In this document: positions 1-7,004 of the stretch, one piece after another | How the letters are laid out: every line of letters starts with the position of its first letter | Numbering within the stretch: the stretch's first letter is position 1 | DNA from: Sphingomonas bacterium | GTDB lineage: Bacteria; Pseudomonadota; Alphaproteobacteria; Sphingomonadales; Sphingomonadaceae | DNA: 15,190 bases | Assembly: GCA_026785965.1 (NCBI GenBank) | Contig: JAJAYY010000192.1 | Coordinates: 1-15,190 of the forward strand | Direction of reading: 5' to 3' | Made by a program: the position numbers and the translations under genes | The notes under the pieces: model-generated | Database searches by the model: none | The model's input: the letters and a program-made list of their open reading frames with translations, nothing else | Told to the model about the DNA's origin: nothing

Positions 1-1562
1 ACCGCGGCGTCGGCGAGCTTTTTCTCGAGTTCGGGGATGCGGCCATATTGGAGCTCGCCGGCACGGGCGAGATCGCCGCCGCGCTGGGCCTGGTCGAGCT
101 CGATCCGGGCGGCATCGAGCTGGACCTTCAACTCGGCCTCGGCGCTGATCTTTTCTTTTTCGGCCTGCCACCGACCGGTCAGCTCGGACGATTGCTGCTC
201 GAGGTTGGCGAGTTCGCCTTCGAGCGTCTTAAGACGATCCTTCGACGCCGCGTCGCTCTCCTTCTTGAGCGCCTCGCGCTCGATCTTGAGCTGGATGATC
301 CGGCGGTCGAGATTCTCGATTTCCTCGGGCTTCGATTCGACTTCCATCCGCAGCCGCGATGCGGCTTCGTCCATCAGGTCGATCGCTTTGTCGGGCAGGA
401 AGCGATCGGAAATATAGCGGTTGCTGAGCGTCGCAGCGGCGACCAGCGCCGCGTCGGTGATCCGCACACCGTGGTGAAGCTCATATTTCTCCTTCAGCCC
501 GCGCAGGATCGAAATGGTGTCGGGGACGGTCGGCTCGCCGACGAACACCGGCTGGAAGCGACGCTCAAGCGCGGCGTCTTTTTCAATATGCTTGCGATAT
601 TCATCGAGCGTGGTCGCGCCAATCGCGTGCAACTCGCCACGCGACAACGCGGGCTTGAGCAGATTGGCCGCGTCCATCGCGCCTTCGCCTTTGCCTGCGC
701 CGACCAGCGTATGCATTTCGTCGATGAACAAGATGACCTCGCCCGCGGCCTGCTTGACCTCATCGAGGACGCCCTTGAGGCGCTCCTCAAACTCACCGCG
801 ATACTTCGCCCCGGCGATCAACGCGCCCATGTCGAGGCTGAGCAGCCGGCGGTTCTTCAAGCCGTCGGGGACGTCGCCATTGGCGATGCGGATCGCCAGC
901 CCCTCGGCGATCGCGGTTTTGCCGACTCCGGGTTCGCCAATCAGCACCGGGTTGTTCTTGGTGCGGCGAGCGAGGACCTGGATGGTGCGGCGAATTTCCT
1001 CGTCGCGCCCGATTACCGGGTCGAGCTTGCCGTCACGCGCGGCCTGGGTGAGGTCGCGCGAGTAGCGCTTGAGGGCGTCGTAGCGGTCTTCCGAGCCCTG
1101 CGTGTCGGCGGTGCGGCCCTGGCGAAGCTTGTCGATCGCGGCGTTGAGCGTCTGCGGGGTGACCCCGGCCTTGCCGATCGCGGCGGCGACCTCGCTGCCT
1201 TTGGCGAGCGCCATCGCCAGCAGGATGCGCTCGACCGTGACATATTCGTCGCCAGCCTTTTTCGCGATCTCCTGCGCCTGGTCGAGCAAGCGAATCAGGT
1301 CCCCGTCGATCCCCGGCGCCGAGGTCGCGCCGCTGCCAGTCACGGTGGGAACCTTAGCGACCAGGGCATCGGCCTCGCGCCGGGCGGCTTTGCCGTCTCC
1401 GCCCGCGGCCTCGATCAGCCCCGCGGCCATGCCTTGCTCATCGTCAAGCAGCGCTTTTAAATAATGCGCCGGGGCGATCCGCTGATGATGTTCGCGCACC
1501 GCGATCGTCTGCGCCGCCTGGAGAAAGCCGCGCGCGCGATCGGTCAGTTTCTCAAGATCCAT
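1..1562 (-). CDS. clpB: ATP-dependent chaperone ClpB (3' part beyond window edge)
   Basis: ClpB is the cytoplasmic AAA+ disaggregase that works with DnaK to pull proteins out of aggregates. The visible 520 codons give the N-terminal Clp_N domain (about residues 1-150), the first AAA+ module and the start of the coiled-coil middle domain (about 410-520). Walker A GEPGVGKT is at 209-216, pore-loop Tyr254 lies in [10 protein letters not shown], the Walker B/DE box FIDEMHTL has Glu282, and the arginine-finger region ALERRFQPV follows. These sit about three residues later than in E. coli ClpB. The ATG at 1562 is preceded by the strong Shine-Dalgarno GAGGGG six bases upstream and yields the standard start [15 protein letters not shown]. 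Roughly 340 residues, including the second AAA+ module, lie off the window. Identification is near certain because ClpA and ClpC lack such a long middle domain. Confidence 0.97.
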   Translation of the reverse strand, partial: MDLEKLTDRARGFLQAAQTIAVREHHQRIAPAHYLKALLDDEQGMAAGLIEAAGGDGKAARREADALVAKVPTVTGSGATSAPGIDGDLIRLLDQAQEIAKKAGDEYVTVERILLAMALAKGSEVAAAIGKAGVTPQTLNAAIDKLRQGRTADTQGSEDRYDALKRYSRDLTQAARDGKLDPVIGRDEEIRRTIQVLARRTKNNPVLIGEPGVGKTAIAEGLAIRIANGDVPDGLKNRRLLSLDMGALIAGAKYRGEFEERLKGVLDEVKQAAGEVILFIDEMHTLVGAGKGEGAMDAANLLKPALSRGELHAIGATTLDEYRKHIEKDAALERRFQPVFVGEPTVPDTISILRGLKEKYELHHGVRITDAALVAAATLSNRYISDRFLPDKAIDLMDEAASRLRMEVESKPEEIENLDRRIIQLKIEREALKKESDAASKDRLKTLEGELANLEQQSSELTGRWQAEKEKISAEAELKVQLDAARIELDQAQRGGDLARAGELQYGRIPELEKKLADAA

Positions 1563-1585
1563 TGGTTACCCCTCGTCTGGCCAAG

Positions 1586-1609
1586 GATGTGGTGGGTTGG
1601 AGGGTCAAG
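1586..1609 (-). promoter_or_regulatory. candidate heat-shock (RpoH-like) promoter of clpB
   Basis: In the 54-base gap upstream of clpB the minus strand carries CTTGAC (1604-1609) and CACATC (1586-1591) separated by 12 bases. The first resembles the CTTG core of RpoH -35 elements; the second is only loosely like their C-rich -10. Heat-shock control of clpB is established in proteobacteria; the assignment to these bases is inference. Readthrough from the upstream peptidase gene is also possible. Confidence 0.25.
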
Positions 1610-1616
1610 ACAAGGG

Positions 1617-2372
1617 CTATCTGGCCGACAGTGGGTCAGGCGAGACACGCGGATCGGGCGCGGCAACGGCCGCAGCCCGGCTGGCTATCGCGGCGCGTGA
1701 CGCCGCCGCCTGCGCTTCAATCGCGGCCAGTGTCGCGGCGCAGCTGGTGCTGCCATCGCGGCCATCGGCGCCCCATTTGCGATAGCGCATCGAATCGACG
1801 TGGAAGCGCAACCCCTTGTAGAAGCCCATCCCGACATCGAATCCGCTGCCTTGCCAGGCGTGGATCGCGCACAGCCCGCGGATCAGCGCATTGCGGTCGG
1901 TCGCGCGCAGCGGCACCATGTCGACCGCAAACAGGTGGCGATGCGCGCTCTCCGAGGCACCGCCGGCGCAGGCGTTGAGCGCCGGATTGCGATAGACCGA
2001 GACCGGTTCGACCGGGCCCACCACCGGGACGACATGCGCGCGGATATAGCGCAGCGTCTCGACCAGATTGGCCCATTCGCTTGGCGGCGGCACTTCGAAC
2101 GGGTCGGCGGCGCAGCGCTGCCAGTCGGTCGCGGTGCGCATCAACTGCCACGTCGGGACAATCCCGGCGACACCATAAATGGTCAGATAGTGGTCGAACC
2201 CTTGGACAAACATCGCGCGATAAGGGACCGCCGTCAGCCACGCCCGATAACCTGGCTCGTCCTGTCCCGAGGTGATGTAATCGGCCGCCGGGTTGAACCG
2301 CGCCGGCTGCGCCAGCGTCGCCGATGGCAAAGCAAGCAACAGACACAATAAGGGGAGCAGGCGGCGCATCAT
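1617..2372 (-). CDS. exported M15-family D-Ala-D-Ala carboxypeptidase-like protein
   Basis: A 251-residue protein with an N-terminal signal peptide (hydrophobic core about 5-17, likely cut after ATLA at 21), so probably periplasmic. The core around 123-193 carries the M15 zinc-site pattern: SVYRNPALNACAGG, then SAHRHLFAVD giving His144 and Asp151 with the usual spacing, then FHVD giving His191. Family members hydrolyse D-Ala-D-Ala or related peptidoglycan cross-link peptides. The Gly that normally follows the first His (SxHxxGxAxD) is Leu here. The tail from about 210 is an Ala-rich, low-complexity extension. The start is the first of two adjacent ATG codons at 2372; the reading frame continues upstream to 2783 but that part is antisense to another gene and lacks secretion features. 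Gene and zinc-site assignment are fairly firm; the substrate is not. Confidence 0.8.
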   Translation of the reverse strand: MMRRLLPLLCLLLALPSATLAQPARFNPAADYITSGQDEPGYRAWLTAVPYRAMFVQGFDHYLTIYGVAGIVPTWQLMRTATDWQRCAADPFEVPPPSEWANLVETLRYIRAHVVPVVGPVEPVSVYRNPALNACAGGASESAHRHLFAVDMVPLRATDRNALIRGLCAIHAWQGSGFDVGMGFYKGLRFHVDSMRYRKWGADGRDGSTSCAATLAAIEAQAAASRAAIASRAAAVAAPDPRVSPDPLSAR

Positions 2373-2429
2373 CGCATCAGAACGCCGCTTGGCTTGAAAA
2401 GCAACGCCGCGCGCCTCATCTTTCGAGCC

Positions 2430-2750
2430 ATGCAACGCCCAATCAACGTCGATCTTCCCCATCGCCTTGGCCGCGACGAAGCGCGTCGGCGGATCGCGAA
2501 TAACATCGGCAAGCTCGAATCGCACATTCCGGGCGGTGCCAGCCACGTCGATTCGTCGTGGTCGGGCGACACGCTCAACCTCACCATCCAGGCGATGGGG
2601 CAGTCGGTCGAGGCCAAGATCGACGTCGAGGAGGCCAAGGTCCACTGCCAGGTGATGCTGCCCGGGATCCTGTCGCTGTTCGCTGCGCCGATCGAGGCGA
2701 TGCTCAACAAAAAGGGCGGCGACTTGCTGCTTGAGGATAAGCGCGACTAG
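2430..2750 (+). CDS. polyhydroxyalkanoic acid system family protein
   Basis: A 106-residue soluble protein beginning MQRPINVDLPHRLGRDEAR, with a middle SWSGDTLNL and an end LPGILSLFAAPIEAML. This matches the small family annotated as polyhydroxyalkanoic acid system protein (PHA granule region), whose biochemical role is poorly defined; members were first noted beside polyhydroxyalkanoate genes. No PHA synthase or phasin is visible here, so a PHA role is family-based only. I chose the ATG at 2430; an in-frame TTG at 2394 would add 12 residues that do not resemble the family start. It lies 31 bases before the ferredoxin reductase gene on the same strand, probably co-transcribed, and diverges from the M15 peptidase across a 57-base gap that must hold both promoters. 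Confidence 0.8.
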   Translation: MQRPINVDLPHRLGRDEARRRIANNIGKLESHIPGGASHVDSSWSGDTLNLTIQAMGQSVEAKIDVEEAKVHCQVMLPGILSLFAAPIEAMLNKKGGDLLLEDKRD

Positions 2751-2781
2751 GCTCGCTCGCACAACCAAGCGGGAGCGGAGC

Positions 2782-4086
2782 ATGCGGCATTTCGCGGTGA
2801 TCGGATCAGGACCGGCGGGCTTTTACACCGCCGAGGCGCTGGCCAAGGCCTATGGTGATGCGGCGCAGATCGACATCATCGACCAGCTTCCGGTGCCCTA
2901 CGGGCTGATCCGCTTCGGGGTCGCGCCCGACCATCAATCGATCAAGGCGGTGTCGCGGCGCTATGACAAAGTGGTTGAAGAAGCGGGCGTGCGTTTCCTT
3001 GGCAATGTCGCGGTCGGTGCAGCGGTCTCGATCGACGAATTGAAGTCGCTCTATGACGGCGTCATCCTTGCCACCGGGGCACCGCGCGACCGCGCGCTTG
3101 GCATCCCCGGCGAGGAATTGCCCGGCGTGGTCGGGTCGGCGGCGTTCGTCGGCTGGTACAATGGCCATCCCGACTTCGCCGATCTCGATCCGCCACTCGC
3201 CGGCGCTTCGGCGGCGGTCATCGGCAACGGCAATGTCGCACTCGACGTGGCGCGAATCCTGTCCAAGACCCGCGCCGAATTCGGTGGATCGGATATCGTC
3301 GCGCACGCGCTCGACGCGCTCGATGCGTCGGCGATCCGCACCATCACCATCGTCGGGCGGCGCGGGCCGCACCAGATCGCGATGACCGCCAAGGAATTGG
3401 GCGAGCTTGGCCACCTCGACGCGGCAGTGCCGCACGTCGAGTCTGGCGACCTGCCTGCAATCGAAGCCGACGCTGGGCTCGATCCCGGCGCGCGCAAGTC
3501 GGTCGCTCATTTGCGCGACTTCGCCACCCCGCACGACGAAAAGCCCAAGCATATCCAGTTCGATTTCTTCGCCCGACCGGTGGCGATCGAAGGCGAGGGG
3601 CGCGCCGAGCGGCTGGTGGTCGAGCGCACCGCGCTCGCCGAGGGCGGACAATGCGTCGGCACTGGCGAAACCTATGCCATCCCCGCGAGCCTGATCGTGA
3701 GCTGCATCGGCTATCACACCCCGCGCATCGACGGCGTCCCCTATGACGAGCGCGGGGGCAAGTTTGCCAATGACGGCGGGGTCATCGGCGACGGACTATA
3801 CTGCGTCGGCTGGGCCCGGCGCGGACCATCGGGGACGATCGGCACCAACCGCCCCGACGGCTATGAAGTCGCCGAAGCGATTGCCGCCGCGCTTCCGCCC
3901 GGGTCCTCAACCGGCAAGCCAGGCGGACTCGGACTGTCGGCCTTGCTTGCCGAGCGCGGCGTGAACGCGACCGACTTCGCCGATTGGCGCACGATCGAGA
4001 CTGCCGAGACTGCCGCCGCGCGGGCCGACGCGCCGCGCGAAAAACTGGTCCGTCATGCCGACTGGCTGAGCGCGCTTGGGCGCTGA
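2782..4086 (+). CDS. ferredoxin-NADP+ reductase, FprA/adrenodoxin reductase type
   Basis: A 434-residue cytoplasmic flavoprotein that moves electrons between NADPH and a ferredoxin partner. The FAD Rossmann motif GSGPAG is at 8-13, the family stretch PYGLIRFGVAPDH at 39-51, the ATG motif LATGAPRDR near 96, the NADP Rossmann motif GNGNVALD at 148-155, GRRGP at 192-196 and the C-terminal FAD-contacting GWARRGPSGTIGTN at 343-356. Order and length fit mycobacterial FprA and adrenodoxin reductase rather than plant-type FNR. The ATG at 2782 follows a GGAG Shine-Dalgarno in GGGAGCGGAG; the frame extends upstream only into the preceding gene. It may supply electrons for cytochromes P450 or Rieske oxygenases, but no ferredoxin gene is visible here, so the partner is unknown. 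Confidence 0.92.
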   Translation: MRHFAVIGSGPAGFYTAEALAKAYGDAAQIDIIDQLPVPYGLIRFGVAPDHQSIKAVSRRYDKVVEEAGVRFLGNVAVGAAVSIDELKSLYDGVILATGAPRDRALGIPGEELPGVVGSAAFVGWYNGHPDFADLDPPLAGASAAVIGNGNVALDVARILSKTRAEFGGSDIVAHALDALDASAIRTITIVGRRGPHQIAMTAKELGELGHLDAAVPHVESGDLPAIEADAGLDPGARKSVAHLRDFATPHDEKPKHIQFDFFARPVAIEGEGRAERLVVERTALAEGGQCVGTGETYAIPASLIVSCIGYHTPRIDGVPYDERGGKFANDGGVIGDGLYCVGWARRGPSGTIGTNRPDGYEVAEAIAAALPPGSSTGKPGGLGLSALLAERGVNATDFADWRTIETAETAAARADAPREKLVRHADWLSALGR

Positions 4087-4095
4087 TCAGGTCTA

Positions 4096-4124
4096 TTGCG
4101 TAACACAACCGCCCCCGCTAGGAA
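4096..4124 (+). promoter_or_regulatory. candidate promoter of first tRNA-Pro gene
   Basis: TTGCGT (4096-4101) and TAGGAA (4119-4124) are 17 bases apart, and transcription would start about 36 bases before the tRNA. The -35-like hexamer is fair and the -10-like hexamer weak. No equivalent is seen before the second tRNA-Pro copy. Confidence 0.3.
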
Positions 4125-4140
4125 GCCCGCGCTCCTGCAC

Positions 4141-4158
4141 CGGACGGTTCGCCGTTCG
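4141..4158 (+). other. UUCG-loop hairpin in the tRNA-Pro leader
   Basis: Bases 4141-4147 pair with 4152-4158 (six Watson-Crick pairs plus one G-U) around a TTCG loop, nine bases before the mature tRNA 5' end. It may act in leader folding or 5' processing; that role is inference. It lies upstream of the repeat shared with the second tRNA-Pro copy except for its last two bases. Confidence 0.4.
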
Positions 4159-4243
4159 GTCCCGGTCGGGGAGTAGCTCAGCCTGGTAGAGCACTGCCTT
4201 CGGGAGGCAGGGGCCGGAGGTTCGAATCCTCTCTCCCCGACCA
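4157..4243 (+). repeat. 87-bp direct repeat, left copy (contains tRNA-Pro)
   Basis: Bases 4157-4243 recur at 6918-7004 with three differences, at 4164 (G/A), 4177 (C/T) and 4187 (T/C). From 4188 to the CCA end the copies are identical for 56 bases. Similarity stops at the CCA end on the right and ten bases before the tRNA on the left. The pair brackets the LysR and isocitrate dehydrogenase genes. Confidence 0.9.
4167..4243 (+). tRNA. tRNA-Pro (anticodon CGG), copy 1
   Basis: A 77-nt tRNA with CCA encoded. The acceptor stem CGGGGAG (4167-4173) pairs with CTCCCCG (4233-4239). The D arm is GCTC/GAGC around AGCCTGGTA, the anticodon stem CTGCC/GGCAG encloses loop TTCGGGA giving anticodon CGG, and the T arm is GGAGG-TTCGAAT-CCTCT. 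It decodes CCG, a common codon in this GC-rich genome. All arms pair and the D loop has the standard GGT, so this copy looks fully functional. A TTTTCT tract directly follows and may help termination. Confidence 0.97.
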
Positions 4244-4269
4244 ATTTTCTCTGTTCGCGCTGTTCGGCC

Positions 4270-5157
4270 TTAGCCCGCCCCGCCATGCTCCAGATCGCGG
4301 ACGATATATTCGCGCAGGCGAGTGGCGGGGGCGGGAAGGTTGGCGGCCTCGATCAGCGCCATTTCGGTGTCGGCGAGCTCTGGCAGGCCGGACTCCAGTT
4401 CCTTGAGAATGACGAGGTCGTGCGGGACCATGTCGAGCGGAAGCACCGCCACGCCGAGGCCGGCGCGGAGGGCGGCGTGATTGCCGGCGAGACTGCCGCA
4501 CGAATAAGCGATGCGCCAGGCGCGGCCGGCGCGATCGAGCGCAGTGGTGGCGCGGCTGCGATGGAGACAGGGACGCGGCGAGCAGACAAGGGGCAGCGGG
4601 CCCTCGACCTGCGGAGCGAGAGGGCTTGCGCCAACCCAAACCAAGGGCTCGCGCCAGACGCGCACACCTCGGGCGGTGCGAGCGCTGCCGGGAATGGCCG
4701 GGTCGCGCTTGATCAGCGCGAGGTCGAGCCCGCCGGCAGCGAAGCGGTCGAGAAGTTCGAGGGTCAGCTCGCAGGTGACTTCGAGCGCCACCCGAGGAAA
4801 AGCGCGCACGAAGCTGGCCAACAGCGCAGGTAGGCGCGTTGTGGCGAAATCCTCGGGCGCGCCGAGGCGCACAACCCCGGCGAGTTCGGGTTCGCGCGCG
4901 CGCGCTATGAGCTGATCGTTGAGGGCCAGGATGCGGCGCGCGGAATCGAGGATCGCCTCGCCTTCGCTGGTCACGCGCAGATGGCGCGGGCCGCGGTCGA
5001 GCAGACGCGTGCCGAGTCGCTTCTCGAGCCGCTTAACCTGTAGTGAGACCGCCGACTGACCGCGAAGCAAGCGCTGCGCGGCAGCGGAAAAGCCACCCGC
5101 CTCGACCACAGTGACAAAGGCGCGGAGCAAGTCGGGATCGACCGGGCTGGAATTCAT
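4270..5157 (-). CDS. LysR-family transcriptional regulator
   Basis: A 295-residue LysR-type regulator. The N-terminal winged helix-turn-helix spans about 8-66 (DLLRAFVTVVEAGGFSAAAQ, then QSAVSLQVKRLEKRLG), followed by the linker helix to about 90 and a periplasmic-binding-protein-like effector domain from VRLGAPEDFA at 97 to the end. The effector domain recalls the LrhA-like branch. The ATG at 5157 is favoured over a GTG at 5178 because AGGA lies eight bases upstream of it and the GTG falls inside the palindrome at 5171-5192. It is divergent from the isocitrate dehydrogenase gene with a 97-base shared intergenic region, the classical layout in which a LysR protein controls its neighbour and itself. 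The stop lies 26 bases from the end of tRNA-Pro copy 1. The effector is unknown; an isocitrate- or tricarboxylate-related ligand is only a guess from context. Confidence 0.93.
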   Translation of the reverse strand: MNSSPVDPDLLRAFVTVVEAGGFSAAAQRLLRGQSAVSLQVKRLEKRLGTRLLDRGPRHLRVTSEGEAILDSARRILALNDQLIARAREPELAGVVRLGAPEDFATTRLPALLASFVRAFPRVALEVTCELTLELLDRFAAGGLDLALIKRDPAIPGSARTARGVRVWREPLVWVGASPLAPQVEGPLPLVCSPRPCLHRSRATTALDRAGRAWRIAYSCGSLAGNHAALRAGLGVAVLPLDMVPHDLVILKELESGLPELADTEMALIEAANLPAPATRLREYIVRDLEHGGAG

Positions 5158-5170
5158 TATTGCAGTCCTC

Positions 5171-5192
5171 AATAGCACAACTGTGTTCTATT
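5171..5192. promoter_or_regulatory. palindromic candidate LysR operator
   Basis: An interrupted palindrome with arms AATAGCACA and TGTTCTATT (read GTGTTCTATT from 5183) pairs at eight of the nine outer positions around a short asymmetric centre. It lies in an AT-richer stretch of the lysR-icd intergenic region, 14-35 bases upstream of the lysR ATG and about 63-84 bases upstream of the dehydrogenase start. This is where an autoregulatory and activating LysR site would be expected. Confidence 0.5.
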
Positions 5193-5254
5193 CATTTCTA
5201 GTTGATAAGTCGAGCGGGCAAAGCGTGGCCAAGCCACCTTGAGGAACCTCCCCG

Positions 5255-6736
5255 ATGACCAGCCATGTCCCGATGTCCGTCCGCACCGCCGAGCCCGTCA
5301 CCGCGATTCCGGTGAGCATTGCTTATGGCGACGGGATCGGCCCCGAGATTATGGACGCGTGCCTGCGCATCCTGGCGGCGGCGGGAGCGCAGTTGGCAAT
5401 CGAACGGGTCGAGCTGGGTGAGGCGGTGTATCGCGCGGGGCACAGCGCCGGGATCACGCCGCATGCGTGGGACAGCCTGCGCCGCACCAAGGTGTTCTAC
5501 AAGGCGCCGATCACCACCCCACAGGGCGGCGGGTACAAGAGCTTGAACGTGACGGTGCGCAAGTCGCTCGGGTTGTTCGCCAATGTCCGGCCGTGCCGCG
5601 CACTGAGCCCGGCGGTCGCCTGCCGCCACCCCGATATGGACCTGGTGATCATCCGCGAGAATGAGGAGGACTTGTACGCCGGGATCGAGCATCGCCAGAC
5701 CGACGAGGTCTATCAGTGCCTCAAGTTGATCACGCGCCCAGGGTGCGAGAAAATCGTCCGCTACGCCTTCGACTATGCCCGCGCGCACGGCCGGAAGAAG
5801 GTCAGCTGCTTCACCAAGGACAACATCATGAAACTGACCGACGGTTTGTTTCACAAGGTGTTCGACGAGGTGCGTGCGGAATATCCCGAGATCGAATCCG
5901 AGCACTGGATTGTCGACATCGGTGCGGCACGGCTGGCGACGGTGCCCGAGCAATTCGAAGTGATCGTGATGCCCAATCTGTACGGCGACATCCTGAGCGA
6001 CGTGGCGCTGGAGCTCACCGGATCGGTCGGGCTGGGTGCGTCGAGCAACATCGGACAGCATGGCGCCATGTTCGAGGCGATCCACGGATCGGCGCCGATG
6101 ATCGCCGGACAGGACATCGCCAACCCGTCGGGGCTGTTGATTGCGGGGGCGATGATGCTCGACCATGTCGGGCAGGGGGCCGCCGCCGCGAGGGTGCGCA
6201 ACGCTTGGCTTAGGACGCTGGAGGACGGCATCCACACCGCGGACATCCACGGCGCGGCGAGCGTGGGCCTGGCCGTCGGGACCGCGGCCTTCGCCGACGC
6301 GGTGATCGCGCGGATGGGGGAGGTACCGGGCACGCTCCCAGTCGCCGCGCCATCGACGGCGGTAGTGCCGATCTACGTGCCCGTCCGCGCCGCGCCGGCC
6401 GAGAAGACGCTGGTGGGTGTCGATGTGTTCGTCCATTTCGACGGGCTGCCCGAGGCGCTGGCCGAGCGGTTGAAGGTCGCCTTCAACAATCCGCTGCTCG
6501 ATTTGCAGATGATCACCAATCGCGGGGTCAAGGTGTGGCCGGCGGGGCTTCCGGAAACGTTCTGCAGCGACCATTGGCGGTGCCGGTTCATGGCGCGCAG
6601 CGGGGCGGCGTTCAACCGCGCGATGATGATCGAGCTGCTCCGCGACCTGCATTATTCGGGGGTCGATTTCGTCAAGACCGAGGGCCTGTATCTGTTCGAT
6701 GGCGAGCCGGGGTTCAGCCTTGGCCAGGGGCAGTAA
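5255..6736 (+). CDS. icd: isocitrate dehydrogenase, long (Thermus/alphaproteobacterial) type with C-terminal domain
   Basis: A 493-residue isocitrate/isopropylmalate dehydrogenase-superfamily enzyme, expected to oxidatively decarboxylate isocitrate to 2-oxoglutarate in the TCA cycle. The catalytic domain spans about 20-350: AYGDGIGPEI at 23-32, substrate-loop SLNVTVRK at 96-103, ENEEDLYAGIEHR at 135-147, Lys188 in FTKDN, Asp221 in VDIGAARL, and NLYGDILSD at 241-249 with metal-binding aspartates. Residues about 385-493 form the extra C-terminal domain of Thermus- and Rickettsia-type enzymes, which distinguishes it from short isopropylmalate or tartrate dehydrogenases. At the cofactor loop HGSAPMIAGQDIAN, Met282, Ile283 and Ala289 occupy the places of E. 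coli Lys344, Tyr345 and Val351, so NADP specificity is doubtful. The ATG at 5255 follows GAGGAA about eight bases upstream. It is probably controlled by the divergent LysR protein. Confidence 0.9.
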   Translation: MTSHVPMSVRTAEPVTAIPVSIAYGDGIGPEIMDACLRILAAAGAQLAIERVELGEAVYRAGHSAGITPHAWDSLRRTKVFYKAPITTPQGGGYKSLNVTVRKSLGLFANVRPCRALSPAVACRHPDMDLVIIRENEEDLYAGIEHRQTDEVYQCLKLITRPGCEKIVRYAFDYARAHGRKKVSCFTKDNIMKLTDGLFHKVFDEVRAEYPEIESEHWIVDIGAARLATVPEQFEVIVMPNLYGDILSDVALELTGSVGLGASSNIGQHGAMFEAIHGSAPMIAGQDIANPSGLLIAGAMMLDHVGQGAAAARVRNAWLRTLEDGIHTADIHGAASVGLAVGTAAFADAVIARMGEVPGTLPVAAPSTAVVPIYVPVRAAPAEKTLVGVDVFVHFDGLPEALAERLKVAFNNPLLDLQMITNRGVKVWPAGLPETFCSDHWRCRFMARSGAAFNRAMMIELLRDLHYSGVDFVKTEGLYLFDGEPGFSLGQGQ

Positions 6737-6917
6737 TCCGAGTTGCTGCGATCGGGAGGTGGAAAAGTGACGAGGCCGAAGACATTCGGTGCCGGACCCG
6801 TAACGGTGCCACCTCGAACATTTCGTGGTGGGGGACGGATAGGGATCGGCGGATTCTAGAATTTCATTTTGCGCGGCAACGTGTTGGCGTTCTTGGTGGC
6901 GGTGATCATCGGCACGC
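6737..6917. other. 181-bp non-coding stretch before second tRNA-Pro
   Basis: No coding frame with recognisable content is visible. It holds a small hairpin CCGAA-gaca-TTCGG, two close copies of CGGTGCC and a 10-base perfect palindrome ATTCTAGAAT (6853-6862). I see no clear terminator for the dehydrogenase gene and no good promoter for the second tRNA-Pro. Confidence 0.5.
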
Positions 6918-7004
6918 CGGTCCCAGTCGGGGAGTAGTTCAGCCTGGCAGAGCACTGCCTTCGGGAGGCAGGGGCCGGAGGTTCGAATCCTCTCTCCCCG
7001 ACCA
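6918..7004 (+). repeat. 87-bp direct repeat, right copy (contains tRNA-Pro)
   Basis: Second copy of the repeat at 4157-4243, same orientation, 84 of 87 bases identical. Its three differences lie at 6925, 6938 and 6948, all in the 5' part, and its 3' 56 bases are identical to the left copy, the asymmetry typical of attachment-type tRNA repeats. Confidence 0.9.
6928..7004 (+). tRNA. tRNA-Pro (anticodon CGG), copy 2, variant D arm
   Basis: A 77-nt tRNA with encoded CCA, identical to the copy at 4167-4243 apart from two D-arm bases. C11 is replaced by T, turning one D-stem pair into a T-G wobble. The D-loop base after GG is C instead of T. The acceptor, anticodon (CGG) and T arms are unchanged, so it can still fold as a tRNA. 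No promoter comparable to that of copy 1 is apparent, and the D-arm drift could mean relaxed selection. The CCA end runs straight into a long hairpin. Confidence 0.88.

Noticed and set aside
48..1460. 470-codon open frame on the plus strand opposite clpB
   Set aside because: It is antisense to a fully convincing clpB; long shadow frames are common in GC-rich DNA and its translation has no recognisable domain.
2731..2781. Upstream extension of the ferredoxin reductase frame
   Set aside because: It overlaps the preceding gene and precedes a well-placed GGAG before the ATG at 2782, which directly yields the FAD-binding start.
2806..3717. 303-codon minus-strand frame opposite the ferredoxin reductase
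   Set aside because: Shadow frame of a confidently identified gene, with no independent support.
4053..4286. Minus-strand frames with [23 protein letters not shown] and [22 protein letters not shown] peptides (also at 6939-7124)
   Set aside because: These peptides are translations of the antisense strand of the tRNA-Pro genes, a familiar annotation artefact, not proteins.
4244..6927. Search for an integrase, excisionase or transposase between the tRNA-Pro repeats
   Set aside because: Only lysR and icd are present; no recombinase motif or terminal inverted repeats were seen, so I do not call a mobile element feature.
5198..6955. 585-codon open frame on the minus strand opposite icd
   Set aside because: Antisense shadow of the dehydrogenase gene, rich in Arg, His and Asp with no family signature, and it runs into the antisense of a tRNA.
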